Below are positions 54,591 through 63,200 of a stretch of 64,000 bases of DNA, one piece after another. The translations under genes and the position numbers were made by a program. The stretch is from Maribacter spongiicola (GTDB lineage Bacteria > Bacteroidota > Bacteroidia > Flavobacteriales > Flavobacteriaceae): NCBI RefSeq assembly GCF_004364165.1, contig NZ_SOAY01000010.1:523098-587097 (forward strand). The letters are read 5' to 3'. Position 1 is the stretch's first letter; each line of letters starts with the position of its first letter. Under the pieces are notes generated by a model. The model had not been told where the DNA came from and searched no databases. It saw nothing but the letters and a program-made list of their open reading frames with translations.

Positions 54591-56195
54591 ATGAATTACG
54601 TTGATTATATAATTATTGTCGTTTACCTAGTGGGTTTTTTAGGATTGGGCTTTATGTTCAAGGATAATAATACGGGTGGAGATTACTTTTTAGGTGGTCG
54701 TAAAACATCATGGTTGCCTTTAAGTTTATCGGCAATGGCTACCCAATTATCTGCTATTAGCTTTATTTCTGCACCTGCTTTTGTTGGTCTAAAAGAAGGT
54801 GGTGGTATGCAATGGCTTACCTATGAATTAGGTGTACCATTGGCAATGGCATTTTTATTAATTGCAGTGCTACCAACGTTATATAAGTCGGGTATTGTTA
54901 GTGTTTATGAATACTTAGAAACACGATTCGACGCTTCTTCTCGATTATTGATAAGCTTTGTTTTTCAAATTAGTAGATCGGTAGCTACAGGGGTTATGGT
55001 CTATACCATGGCGTTAATTTTACAAGCTACTATCGGCTTAGAGTTTTGGATTTCTATTCTAATTATTGGTCTTATAACCATGGTTTATTCTTTTCAGGGC
55101 GGAATGAAGGCAGTGATATGGGGAGATGTCATTCAAATGAGTATCCTATTTATTGGTATTATCATTTGTTTGTATTTCGGATTTAGTGAACTCGGCGGAG
55201 TAGATAATTTTCTAACCCATGTTGATACCGATAGAATTACTGCAGTAGATTTCAGCAAATGGGGCTTCAATAATGCCGATGGTAATGATGAATTCGGATT
55301 TTGGCCCATGGTAATTGGAGGATTCTTTCTATATGCTTCTTACTATGGTACTGATCAAACGCAATCACAACGATTGTTGTCATCTAGTAGCATGTCTAAC
55401 CTTAAAAAATTGATGATGGCGAACGGACTCCTTCGTTTTCCGTTTACGTTGACTTACTGTATCATGGGTCTTGTGTTGGGTACATTATTATTGCAAGATG
55501 TAACTTTTCAAGAGCAGATGGAAACGGTGTATCAAGCGAATATTGGTTCTCTAGCAGGTAAAAAGGCAGATTTAATGGTGCCGGTTTTTATCATAAAATA
55601 TCTTCCTAATGGAGTGATAGGTATTTTGATTGTGGCTATAATGTCTGCAGCAATGTCTACATTGAGTTCTACAGTGAATTCTTTATCTGCTGTAACTATG
55701 GAGGATTTTGTGAAAAGATTCAACCCTAATATGCCTGATAAAAAATACATGACCTACTCAAAATTACTATCAATTTTTTGGGGTCTGGTATGTCTGTTCT
55801 TTGCATTTTTTGCGGGTAATATAGAAGGTACTGTAATAGAAGTTATTAATAAGATAAGTTCCGTCTTCTACGGTCCTATTTTAGCAGCTTTTATTTTGGC
55901 AATTCTTACTAAAAGAACACATGCCCTTGGTGCCAATATCGGTATCGTAGTAGGGGTGTTGTTCAATATTTACTTATGGCTATACGTGCCACAAATATTT
56001 TGGTTCTGGTGGAATGCTTTAGGTTGCTTGGTGACAATTTTAGTTGCTCTTGCTCTGAGTTATACCGTAAAAAGTAAAGTGAACGAAGGTCTAGAGGTTA
56101 CCTATTACTCCGGTAAAAAAGAGGTAGCTATATTGCTAGGTTACTTTTTACTAATTGTATTGTTCAGTATTTCATTACCTAATATTTTGAATTAA
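54591..56195 (+). CDS. Sodium:solute symporter (SSS family)
   Basis: 534 residues, about 13-14 membrane helices. SSS signatures: DYFLGGRKTSWLPLSLSAMATQLSAISFISAPAFVG (about 30-65; the sodium-site region), VYEYLETRFDASSRLL, and AIMSAAMSTLSSTVNSLSAVTMEDFVKRF (about 345-375), the conserved TM8 sodium-binding serine/threonine region. It takes up a solute together with Na+ through the inner membrane, in line with a marine life. Position between a cytoplasmic glycosidase and a glycerate kinase suggests a glycosyl-glycerate as cargo. It starts 3 bases after the microprotein and ends 4 bases before glxK. Confidence 0.95.
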   Translation: MNYVDYIIIVVYLVGFLGLGFMFKDNNTGGDYFLGGRKTSWLPLSLSAMATQLSAISFISAPAFVGLKEGGGMQWLTYELGVPLAMAFLLIAVLPTLYKSGIVSVYEYLETRFDASSRLLISFVFQISRSVATGVMVYTMALILQATIGLEFWISILIIGLITMVYSFQGGMKAVIWGDVIQMSILFIGIIICLYFGFSELGGVDNFLTHVDTDRITAVDFSKWGFNNADGNDEFGFWPMVIGGFFLYASYYGTDQTQSQRLLSSSSMSNLKKLMMANGLLRFPFTLTYCIMGLVLGTLLLQDVTFQEQMETVYQANIGSLAGKKADLMVPVFIIKYLPNGVIGILIVAIMSAAMSTLSSTVNSLSAVTMEDFVKRFNPNMPDKKYMTYSKLLSIFWGLVCLFFAFFAGNIEGTVIEVINKISSVFYGPILAAFILAILTKRTHALGANIGIVVGVLFNIYLWLYVPQIFWFWWNALGCLVTILVALALSYTVKSKVNEGLEVTYYSGKKEVAILLGYFLLIVLFSISLPNILN

Positions 56196-56199
56196 AAAT

Positions 56200-57330
56200 A
56201 TGCCGATGAAATTTGTAATAGCTCCCGACAAGTTTAAAGGTTCCTTGACCGGATTCGAATTTTGCGATGCCGTAGAGGAAGGTATTAAAATGGTTTTTAA
56301 AGATGCCGAGATTATAAAAAGACCTTTGGCAGATGGCGGCGATGGTACTATGGAAGTCGCTAAGCATTATATAAAAGGAGATACCGTTACGGTAACTGTA
56401 AACGATCCTCTTTTTAGACCTATTAATGCTTCTTATTTATATTCTGACGTTACTAAAATAGCCTACATAGAAATGGCTGAAGCATCGGGATTAAAACTGC
56501 TGAACGTTGAGGAGTTTAATTGTATGGAAACCACCACATCTGGTACAGGTGAATTAATTTATGATGCATTAGAGAAAGGAGCTACAGAAATAATTTTGGG
56601 TATCGGCGGTAGTGCAACAAATGATGGCGGTATGGGTATGGCAAATGCTTTGGGATATCGTTTTTTAGATGAAGATGGACAAGAATTGAGTACTATCGGT
56701 AAAAATCTGTCAAAGGTGAAATCAATAGACGATTCCAATAAGCACAAAAGACTTAATTCAGTAAAGGTTAAAGTGGCTTGCGATGTTACCAATCCGTTTT
56801 ACGGTTTACAAGGCGCCGCTTATGTTTATGGGGCACAGAAAGGCGCTTCTGAAAATGAGATTATATTTCTAAATCAGGGTTTGTGCAATTTTGCAGAAAT
56901 AATTAAAAGTCGTTATAAAATCGATTTACAGAAAATAAGTGGCGCTGGTGCAGCTGGTGGTGTTGGCGGTGGCGCCCTTGTTTTTCTAAATGGCGAATTA
57001 ATATCTGGTAATAACTTAATAAAGGAACTAGCAGATTTTGATAACGTCATTAAAGGAGCCGACTGGATTATAACTGGTGAAGGTCAGCTAGACGAACAAA
57101 CACTTTCTGGTAAGACTATTGACGGCGTAGTTACTTCGGCAGCTTCTAGAAATATACCTGTTGCAGCCTTGTGTGGCTCGGTAAGTATAACCGTAGCACA
57201 ACAGAAAAAATTCGGACTAGCCTATGTTTCTTCCATAGTAAGAGGTATTTCTACATTAAAAGAAGCGATGAATAATAGCAGGGAAAATCTTGTAAATGCC
57301 TCGTATAATTTTGCAAGTTTATTGAAGTAA
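56200..57330 (+). CDS. glxK: Glycerate kinase (GlxK/GarK type I)
   Basis: 376 residues. Type I glycerate kinase signatures: FVIAPDKFKGSLTGFEFCDAVEEGI at the N-terminus, KRPLADGGDGTMEV (about 47-60), EIILGIGGSATNDGGMGMANALGYRF (about 128-155) and GAGAAGGVGGGALVFL. It phosphorylates D-glycerate, in this family usually to 2-phosphoglycerate, which enters glycolysis. Met3 (56206) is an alternative start. It is the last gene of the tight operon from 52580, and the strongest pointer to glycerate as a product of the glycosidase. Confidence 0.95.
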   Translation: MPMKFVIAPDKFKGSLTGFEFCDAVEEGIKMVFKDAEIIKRPLADGGDGTMEVAKHYIKGDTVTVTVNDPLFRPINASYLYSDVTKIAYIEMAEASGLKLLNVEEFNCMETTTSGTGELIYDALEKGATEIILGIGGSATNDGGMGMANALGYRFLDEDGQELSTIGKNLSKVKSIDDSNKHKRLNSVKVKVACDVTNPFYGLQGAAYVYGAQKGASENEIIFLNQGLCNFAEIIKSRYKIDLQKISGAGAAGGVGGGALVFLNGELISGNNLIKELADFDNVIKGADWIITGEGQLDEQTLSGKTIDGVVTSAASRNIPVAALCGSVSITVAQQKKFGLAYVSSIVRGISTLKEAMNNSRENLVNASYNFASLLK

Positions 57331-57587
57331 AGATTACTAATAGACCTTAATATAGCTTAAATTCATCTTACTAATTCAAGTGGAAACTGTACATCGTATT
57401 TTCCTTCTGGTAATTCTTAAAACCATTTAAGATAACCTCATAAGTTCCTTCTAAGTCAGAAGTAAAAAACTCAAAACTATAAGAGCTGTCCTTAATATCT
57501 AGACAGTTTCCCTTTTACCTTTTTGCCTTATTTTTAAGTCATATCCATTCATTACCAAAAACCTTTTTTAAGGGAGGTCATATCCCC
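57331..57587. other. Intergenic stretch after glxK
   Basis: No intact gene is visible. The minus strand holds a possible decayed gene (57371-57560, listed separately), an imperfect direct repeat TAATGAAATGGGGATATGAC / TAATGAATGGATATGAC, and on the plus strand the strong ribosome-binding-like AAGGGAGGT at 57570-57578 before the kinase. Confidence 0.5.
57371..57560 (-). pseudogene. Possible decayed gene remnant
   Basis: Two adjacent minus-strand frames read like one protein broken by a frameshift in a run AAAAGGGAAA near 57510: first MNGYDLKIRQKGK, then in another frame DLEGTYEVILNGFKNYQ followed by a short end and TAG at 57371-57373. The second part has the look of a C-terminal beta domain. 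No family is recognised and chance is a real alternative. Confidence 0.28.
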
Positions 57588-59945
57588 ATTTCATTACTTA
57601 TCAGTATTTTATTACTATTTTTAACATATATACTTGTTAAAATTAATAAATTGAGTCATTATCGTAATAATCCCCAGCTTTTGGAAAAGCATCACCAAAT
57701 ATTTATTGAACAAACGCCAACGGCTATAGCTATGTTAGATACCAATATGGTGTATTTAGCAGTGTCTAAACGGTGGTTAAAAGATTATAAATTAACGTAT
57801 GAAGATGTAGTTGGGCATTGTCATTACGACATTTTTCCAGAGATTGGTGATGATTGGAAAAAAGACCACCAGGAATGTCTAAAAGGAGCGGTTAACATAT
57901 GTGAGGAGGCACCATTTCCTCGTGCTGATGGTTCTATTCAATGGATTTATTGGGATGTACGACCATGGTATAATTTGGATGGTGAAATAGGTGGCTTACT
58001 TATGCATACTGGTGATATTACAGACCAAAAAGAAAAGGAACTTGAGAAAAAACGTGTTGAATCCATTTTAAATGATACGAGCGAAATTGCACGTATTTCA
58101 ACATGGGAAATAAACCTTTCTACTCAAGAGCTTTTATGGAATAAAATGGCCTATAAAATCTATGAAGTTGCAGATGATTTTAGACCAACAGTAGATGGTG
58201 CATTAGAATTTTTTAAATATGATGAGGATAGACAAGCTGCTAAAATTGCAATTCAAAATGCAATTGATTATGGTTCTGCTGTAGATATGGATGTAGAAAT
58301 GCTTACTGCAAAAGGGAATACTGTCTGGGCGAAAATTTTAGGTAAAGTAGAAAGTATATCTGGAGTGCCAATAAGATTTTATGGAATTTTACAAGATGTA
58401 AGTAAAATTAGGCTTACCGAGCAACTTCTTAATAAAGCAGATAAGGAATTAGAAGCTATATTCAATTCATCATCTATTGTAGTAATAACTACTGATAAAG
58501 ACGGAATCATTAATCGTTTTAATAATGGTGCAGAGAAATTGCTAGGGTATACCGCTGCAGAAATGATTGGTTTACAAAAACCGGAAATTTATCTCAGTGC
58601 AGAAGAATTAGATCAGTTCAAAAAAGATATTATAATAGAGTTTGGTAAAGATGCTACAGATATAAATTATAACTATAGAAACGAAAATATTAACGATACT
58701 AGACAATGGACTTATAAAAGAAAGGACGGCACTACCTTTCCGGTATTGTCAACAATAACAGCTGTTAATAATGAGAAGGGTATAAATGAAGGTTTTATTG
58801 CCGTAGCTACAGATATTTCAAAAATTAAAAAAGTAAAGGACGAACTGCATAGAAAAAATGACCTGTTAAATTTAGCCGAGAAAATTAGTTTAATGGGGCA
58901 TTGGCATTGGAATATCGTTGAAGATATCGCTATTTGGTCTGAAAATCTTTATGCTCTTTTGGATCATGTTGGAGAACCCTATACAATCGATTTTGAAACT
59001 TATTTTAACATGGTGCATGATGATGATAAGGAGCTTGTATTGCAACATTTTGAAAAAGCTAAAGAGGTGCAGGTATTTGGAAACCTTACACATAGAATTA
59101 TAACTTTTGCAGGTAATGTTAAAACCATTCAAATATTGGCGAATGTTATCTCAAATGACAAAGGGGAAACTGTTGAAATGATAGGTACTTGCCAAGATGT
59201 AACCGAATCTAAAAAAGCTGAACAGCGATTAATTGATGCTAAAGAAGAATTAGAAGTTGTTGCTCAAAAACTATCATATCAGAATAAACAACTTGCAGAT
59301 TTTACACACATTACCTCGCATAATTTAAGAGCACCGGTTGCGAACTTAAATTCATTGATGGAGATTTATAAGCTTTCAGAAAATGATGAAGAACGCAGAG
59401 ATATATTCGGTAAGTTTGATATGGTAATCGACCGCCTTACTTTAACATTGAATACATTAATAGAAGCGTTAAAAACGAAAATTAGCGATGCCCAAGAAGA
59501 ATTGGAAAATATAGACTTGAATGAAATTTTAGAAAATACGACGCAAACATTAAGTGGTGTAATTTTAACTTCAGGAGCAGTTGTAAAAGGAGATTTTACA
59601 GAAGTGTCGAATATCACTTATAATAAAATATATATGGAAAGTATTTTCCTTAATTTGATTGGCAATGCCATAAAGTACAAAGCAAAAGACAGGGCTCCAG
59701 AAATAATAGTACGGTCTAAGGTTAAGAATGGTAGAAATATTATTACATTTAGAGACAACGGATTGGGAATTGATCTTGATAAACATGGTCACAAATTATT
59801 CGGACTAAATAAGGTATTTCACAGACACCCAGATGCAAAAGGTGTTGGTTTGTTCCTTACAAAAACACAGGTTGAAGCAATGGGAGGCAATATTACAGCG
59901 ACCAGTGAAGTAAATGTGGGAACAACTTTCACAATAATTTTTTAA
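57588..59945 (+). CDS. PAS-domain sensor histidine kinase
   Basis: 765 residues from the TTG at 57651, or 786 if translation begins at a non-standard ATT at 57588, 10 bases after the Shine-Dalgarno-like AAGGGAGGT. The extra part reads SLLISILLLFLTYILVKIN, a good membrane helix, and no ATG, GTG or TTG precedes it in frame. About four PAS domains follow (roughly 15-130, 135-260, 265-390, 410-515), then a dimerisation helix with His557 (ITSHNLRAPVANL, counted from TTG) and an HATPase domain (NLIGNAIKYKAKD, FRDNGLGIDLDKHG, GVGLFLTKTQVEAMGG). It autophosphorylates and probably passes phosphate to the response regulator encoded 11 bases downstream. Signal unknown. Confidence 0.88.
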   Translation: MSLLISILLLFLTYILVKINKLSHYRNNPQLLEKHHQIFIEQTPTAIAMLDTNMVYLAVSKRWLKDYKLTYEDVVGHCHYDIFPEIGDDWKKDHQECLKGAVNICEEAPFPRADGSIQWIYWDVRPWYNLDGEIGGLLMHTGDITDQKEKELEKKRVESILNDTSEIARISTWEINLSTQELLWNKMAYKIYEVADDFRPTVDGALEFFKYDEDRQAAKIAIQNAIDYGSAVDMDVEMLTAKGNTVWAKILGKVESISGVPIRFYGILQDVSKIRLTEQLLNKADKELEAIFNSSSIVVITTDKDGIINRFNNGAEKLLGYTAAEMIGLQKPEIYLSAEELDQFKKDIIIEFGKDATDINYNYRNENINDTRQWTYKRKDGTTFPVLSTITAVNNEKGINEGFIAVATDISKIKKVKDELHRKNDLLNLAEKISLMGHWHWNIVEDIAIWSENLYALLDHVGEPYTIDFETYFNMVHDDDKELVLQHFEKAKEVQVFGNLTHRIITFAGNVKTIQILANVISNDKGETVEMIGTCQDVTESKKAEQRLIDAKEELEVVAQKLSYQNKQLADFTHITSHNLRAPVANLNSLMEIYKLSENDEERRDIFGKFDMVIDRLTLTLNTLIEALKTKISDAQEELENIDLNEILENTTQTLSGVILTSGAVVKGDFTEVSNITYNKIYMESIFLNLIGNAIKYKAKDRAPEIIVRSKVKNGRNIITFRDNGLGIDLDKHGHKLFGLNKVFHRHPDAKGVGLFLTKTQVEAMGGNITATSEVNVGTTFTIIF

Positions 59946-59956
59946 TTAGGCTTACT

Positions 59957-60373
59957 ATGAATGACGTTTTAAAAACATGTATTGTTGATGATGATTCGAT
60001 TTACCGTTTTACAATGGTAAAAGCATTAGAATCAACGAAATTCCCTATGGAAATAATGGCTTTTTCTGATGGTGAAGAGGCTATAAATTTTATGCTTGAT
60101 AATCTTGAAAAAGATTCTGTATTTCCTGATGTTATTTTCTTGGACATTGATATGCCAATCATGGACGGATTTCAGTTCATGGAAGAATATGTGAAAATTA
60201 AACCTAGAGTAGGTAAAAAAATCACTATCTATATGGTTTCGTCTTCATTAGATCCTGTAGATATAGAAAGGGCAAATAAAATTAGTGCAATTTCAGATTA
60301 TATCGTAAAACCAATTGGGTTAAATAGATTAAAAAATATTATTGAAGAATTATTGGAGGACCGTAGAAGCTAA
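59957..60373 (+). CDS. Single-domain response regulator (CheY-like)
   Basis: 138 residues, one receiver domain without an output domain. Acidic pocket D11-D12-D13, phosphoacceptor D63 (VIFLDIDMPIMDGF), Ser95-97 in YMVSSSLDP as the switch Ser/Thr, and K118 in DYIVKPIG. It follows the histidine kinase by 11 bases and is its likely partner. Receiver-only proteins of this kind are common downstream of multi-PAS kinases in Flavobacteriia and act through protein contacts. Confidence 0.93.
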   Translation: MNDVLKTCIVDDDSIYRFTMVKALESTKFPMEIMAFSDGEEAINFMLDNLEKDSVFPDVIFLDIDMPIMDGFQFMEEYVKIKPRVGKKITIYMVSSSLDPVDIERANKISAISDYIVKPIGLNRLKNIIEELLEDRRS

Positions 60374-60451
60374 CAAACCAAGAGATTGTTATAATCGCGT
60401 TTCAGGTTATCATTTGAATGAATCGAGTTAAGCTTAAAAGCTTGAACTGGG

Positions 60452-60459
60452 TATTTTTG
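60452..60459 (+). promoter_or_regulatory. -7 box TATTTTTG for the YqaE/PMP3 gene
   Basis: TAnnTTTG match 21 bases before the ATG at 60481. It falls inside a longer reading that starts at 60418, which argues for the shorter protein. Confidence 0.5.
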
Positions 60460-60480
60460 AACGAACCAAAAAATAATTCT

Positions 60481-60636
60481 ATGTCGCTTTTAACAATAAT
60501 TCTAAATATTTTATTACCTCCATTAGCTGTTTTTCTAAAACATGGTATAGGTACAACATTGTTGATCAGTATTTTATTGACTATGCTAGCTTGGTTGCCC
60601 GGTGTAATTCATGCTTTTGTTGTCAATCAAGAATAA
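60481..60636 (+). CDS. YqaE/PMP3-family small membrane protein
   Basis: 51 residues, two membrane helices: SLLTIILNILLPPLAVFLKHG (2-22) and TTLLISILLTMLAWLPGVIHAF (25-46). The LPPLAVFLKHG and WLPGVIHAF segments are the PMP3/YqaE signature. Members are linked to membrane potential and salt or cold stress. The start at 60481 gives the usual family length; an ATG at 60418 would add 21 polar residues not seen in the family. A strong terminator follows. Confidence 0.9.
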   Translation: MSLLTIILNILLPPLAVFLKHGIGTTLLISILLTMLAWLPGVIHAFVVNQE

Positions 60637-60684
60637 CTTACATACTTTATAGTTTTGCCTATATATTTGTTGGCAAAGACAAGT

Positions 60685-60736
60685 AAACCGCACTAATCTC
60701 CAATATCAATTGTTGGTTAGTGCGGTTTCTTTTTTT
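60685..60736 (+). terminator. Rho-independent terminator after the YqaE/PMP3 gene
   Basis: 12-bp stem AAACCGCACTAA/TTAGTGCGGTTT (60685-60696 and 60717-60728), extended by CCAA/TTGG, then CTTTTTTT. Confidence 0.9.
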
Positions 60737-60900
60737 AGCTTATTCTTTTGTCTGTATTTGAGAATCAGTTTCCTATTAACATTAATTATGATAATCAATC
60801 TGTTAAACCGTTCTTTTATATAATAACTTTGACTCGTTAGGTGTAAATAGCTCTTACGACTATTATTTTTTTAGCGATAGAATTCACCTACTGTTCCATT

Positions 60901-60908
60901 TAATTTTG
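60901..60908 (+). promoter_or_regulatory. -7 box TAATTTTG for the lipoprotein gene at 60914
   Basis: TAnnTTTG match ending 5 bases before the ATG; the mRNA would be almost leaderless. Confidence 0.4.
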
Positions 60909-60913
60909 AAGAC

Positions 60914-61720
60914 ATGAGTAAATTTTTAAGAATAGTTTTTGGTATTATATTTTTATTAAGTATTAGTTGTAAAGATGTTGATAAGCGCACTACTGGTGAA
61001 GCACATAGTAAAAAAGTTGCTCAAGAATTGAAGGAAGAGAAAACATCGGCTATTGTGCAAAATACTATAAAATCACATGGCGGTAGCTTTTACGATACCG
61101 CTAATTATGAGTTCGTATTTAGAAATAAAATGTACACTTTTAATAATAATGATGGATACCTATATCGTGTTAATTTTAAGGATAGTTTGCAAAATAATAT
61201 CGAAGATGTATTACAAAACGGTTCTTTTTCTAGAAAGGTCAATGATAAATTGGTAGATCTATCTGAGAAAGACATAGCAAAATATAGTAATGCCTTAAAT
61301 TCAGTTATTTATTTTGCCACGTTGCCACATAAACTAAATGATAAAGCGGTACAGAAAGAGGATGTTGGTGAAACCGTAATCAAAGGTGAAGATTACGATG
61401 TTATTAGGGTAACATTTGGTAAAGAAGGTGGTGGTACCGATCACGATGATGTTTTTATGTATTGGATAAATAAAAAATCGCACTACATAAATTATTTGGC
61501 ATATAGCTACAGTACCAATAATGGCGGTGTACGTTTTAGAAGTGCATATAACCCAAGAACTATAGACGGTATTCGTTTTCAAGATTATATCAATTGGGAA
61601 GCTCCTATTGGCACTCCGCTAAAAGAGCTTCCAGCTCTTTTAGAAAAAGAAGAGTTGAAAGAATTGTCTAGAATAGAAACGGAAGATGTTCGTAATCTTA
61701 ATGCGGAAGGTATAGAGTAG
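60914..61720 (+). CDS. Lipoprotein, DUF6503-like
   Basis: 268 residues; lipobox at FGIIFLLSISCKDVDK (Cys20). The mature part is beta-rich with YDVIRVTFGKEGGGTDHDDVFMYWINKKSHYINYLAY (about 160-197) and FRSAYNPRTIDGIRFQDYINW, which I recall as the DUF6503 pattern of Bacteroidota, related in fold to outer-membrane lipoprotein carriers such as LolA. A lipid-handling or envelope role is possible but not shown. It stands alone before the mutase genes. Confidence 0.72.
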   Translation: MSKFLRIVFGIIFLLSISCKDVDKRTTGEAHSKKVAQELKEEKTSAIVQNTIKSHGGSFYDTANYEFVFRNKMYTFNNNDGYLYRVNFKDSLQNNIEDVLQNGSFSRKVNDKLVDLSEKDIAKYSNALNSVIYFATLPHKLNDKAVQKEDVGETVIKGEDYDVIRVTFGKEGGGTDHDDVFMYWINKKSHYINYLAYSYSTNNGGVRFRSAYNPRTIDGIRFQDYINWEAPIGTPLKELPALLEKEELKELSRIETEDVRNLNAEGIE

Positions 61721-61749
61721 GGCCTTTTTAGAACACAATTTACTTATCG

Positions 61750-61757
61750 TATCTTTG
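61750..61757 (+). promoter_or_regulatory. -7 box TATCTTTG for mutAB
   Basis: TAnnTTTG match with TTTT 21 bases upstream. The leader to mutA would be about 64 bases. I see no B12-riboswitch fold in it, and it is too short for one. Confidence 0.45.
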
Positions 61758-61826
61758 AAAGACTGTGTTTGATACATTTTCAATGCACATTAAACGAACT
61801 TGTTTTTTAATTAAATTCCGTCTTGT

Positions 61827-63200
61827 ATGAAGGGTAAGACCTTATTTGAAAATTTTAATCCCATTTCTGAAAAAGAATGGAAACAGAAAATTCAATATGA
61901 TTTAAAGGGGAAAGATTATAATGAAGAAGTGGTATGGAATTCTCCTGAAGGTATTAAAGTAAAACCTTTTTACCATGCAGAAGATTTAGAGCATATAACA
62001 GTTACTTCTTCTCATATTACTTCTTGGAATATTGGTCAGGTTATCTACGCAGGTAATGCCATAATGGCTAATGAAAAAGCACTGAAATATATAGCAAAAG
62101 GGGCTGAAGCTATTAAATTTGTTATACCGACCGATGCAGTAGATACTTCAGTTATTTTGAACAATATTGATTTAAATGCAATCAATGTCTATTTTGATAT
62201 GCAATTTTTGTCTAAAGACTATATAACCCGAACACTAGATAAGGTTTCTAACGCTAATAAAATACATTTTCAAATAGACCCTATTGGTCATCTGGCAAAA
62301 TCTGGAAATTGGTATGAATCTATGCCTTCAGATATTAATCTAGTCAATGATTTAACAACACTTAATATTGATAATTTATTGAGTGTAGATGTTTCACTTT
62401 ACCAAAATGCCGGTTCAGATATGGTGCAACAATTGGCAAATGCCTTATCTCATGCCAATGAATATTTAAATATTTTACAAGAACGTGATAATCTCGCTAA
62501 ACTTAAAAGTGTAGATTTTAAGGTAGCTGTAGGTGGTAATTATTTCTTCGAAATCGCTAAGATAAAAGCGTTGCGCAATCTTTGGAGTGTTCTTGCACAG
62601 GCATATGAAATTGCTATTCCATGTCACATTATTACACAGCCTTCTAGACGAAATAAAACCATTTACGATTATAATGTAAACTTGCTTAGAACTACAACCG
62701 AATGTATGTCTGCGGTACTAGGTGGGTCTGATGCTGTATTTAATTTAAATTACAATTCTGAATATAAAAAGGATAATGATTTTGCAGAACGTATAGCTTT
62801 TAATCAGCTTATTCTATTAAAAGAAGAAAGCTATTTTGATAAGGTAGAAAACCCAGCTGAAGGCAGTTACTATATTGAAACAATAAGTACGCAATTAGCT
62901 GAGAAAGCCTTGATTTTGTTTAAGGCAATTGAAAAGGAAGGCGGATTCTTAAAACAGCTAAAAAATCATACCATTCAGAATAGAATTGCTGATAGTGCTC
63001 AAAAGCAACAAGAGAAATTTAATACGAAGAAAACTGTTTTGGTAGGTTCTAATGCCTACCAAAATGAGAATGATAAAATGGCACAAGAAATAGAACTCTA
63101 TCCGTTCGTAAAAAAGAATCCTAGAAAAACATTGATTACTCCGATTATCGAAAAACGATTGGCAGAAGAACTAGAGCAAAACCGTTTGTCACATGAGTAG
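61827..63200 (+). CDS. mutA: Methylmalonyl-CoA mutase, small (beta) subunit
   Basis: 457 residues. N-terminus [38 protein letters not shown] is typical of MutA. A TIM-barrel-like core follows with [26 protein letters not shown] and [21 protein letters not shown]. The cobalamin-binding domain present in MutB is absent and the protein is shorter than proteobacterial or actinobacterial MutA, as is usual in Bacteroidota. It is the non-catalytic partner of MutB. Its stop overlaps the mutB start by 8 bases. Confidence 0.93.
   Translation: MKGKTLFENFNPISEKEWKQKIQYDLKGKDYNEEVVWNSPEGIKVKPFYHAEDLEHITVTSSHITSWNIGQVIYAGNAIMANEKALKYIAKGAEAIKFVIPTDAVDTSVILNNIDLNAINVYFDMQFLSKDYITRTLDKVSNANKIHFQIDPIGHLAKSGNWYESMPSDINLVNDLTTLNIDNLLSVDVSLYQNAGSDMVQQLANALSHANEYLNILQERDNLAKLKSVDFKVAVGGNYFFEIAKIKALRNLWSVLAQAYEIAIPCHIITQPSRRNKTIYDYNVNLLRTTTECMSAVLGGSDAVFNLNYNSEYKKDNDFAERIAFNQLILLKEESYFDKVENPAEGSYYIETISTQLAEKALILFKAIEKEGGFLKQLKNHTIQNRIADSAQKQQEKFNTKKTVLVGSNAYQNENDKMAQEIELYPFVKKNPRKTLITPIIEKRLAEELEQNRLSHE

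Noticed and set aside
60418-60480. Longer N-terminus for the YqaE/PMP3 protein
   Set aside because: A promoter box lies inside it, the added residues are polar, and family members begin at the equivalent of 60481.
61758-61826. Cobalamin riboswitch in front of the mutase genes
   Set aside because: The leader is only about 64 bases and shows no B12-box or multi-stem fold.
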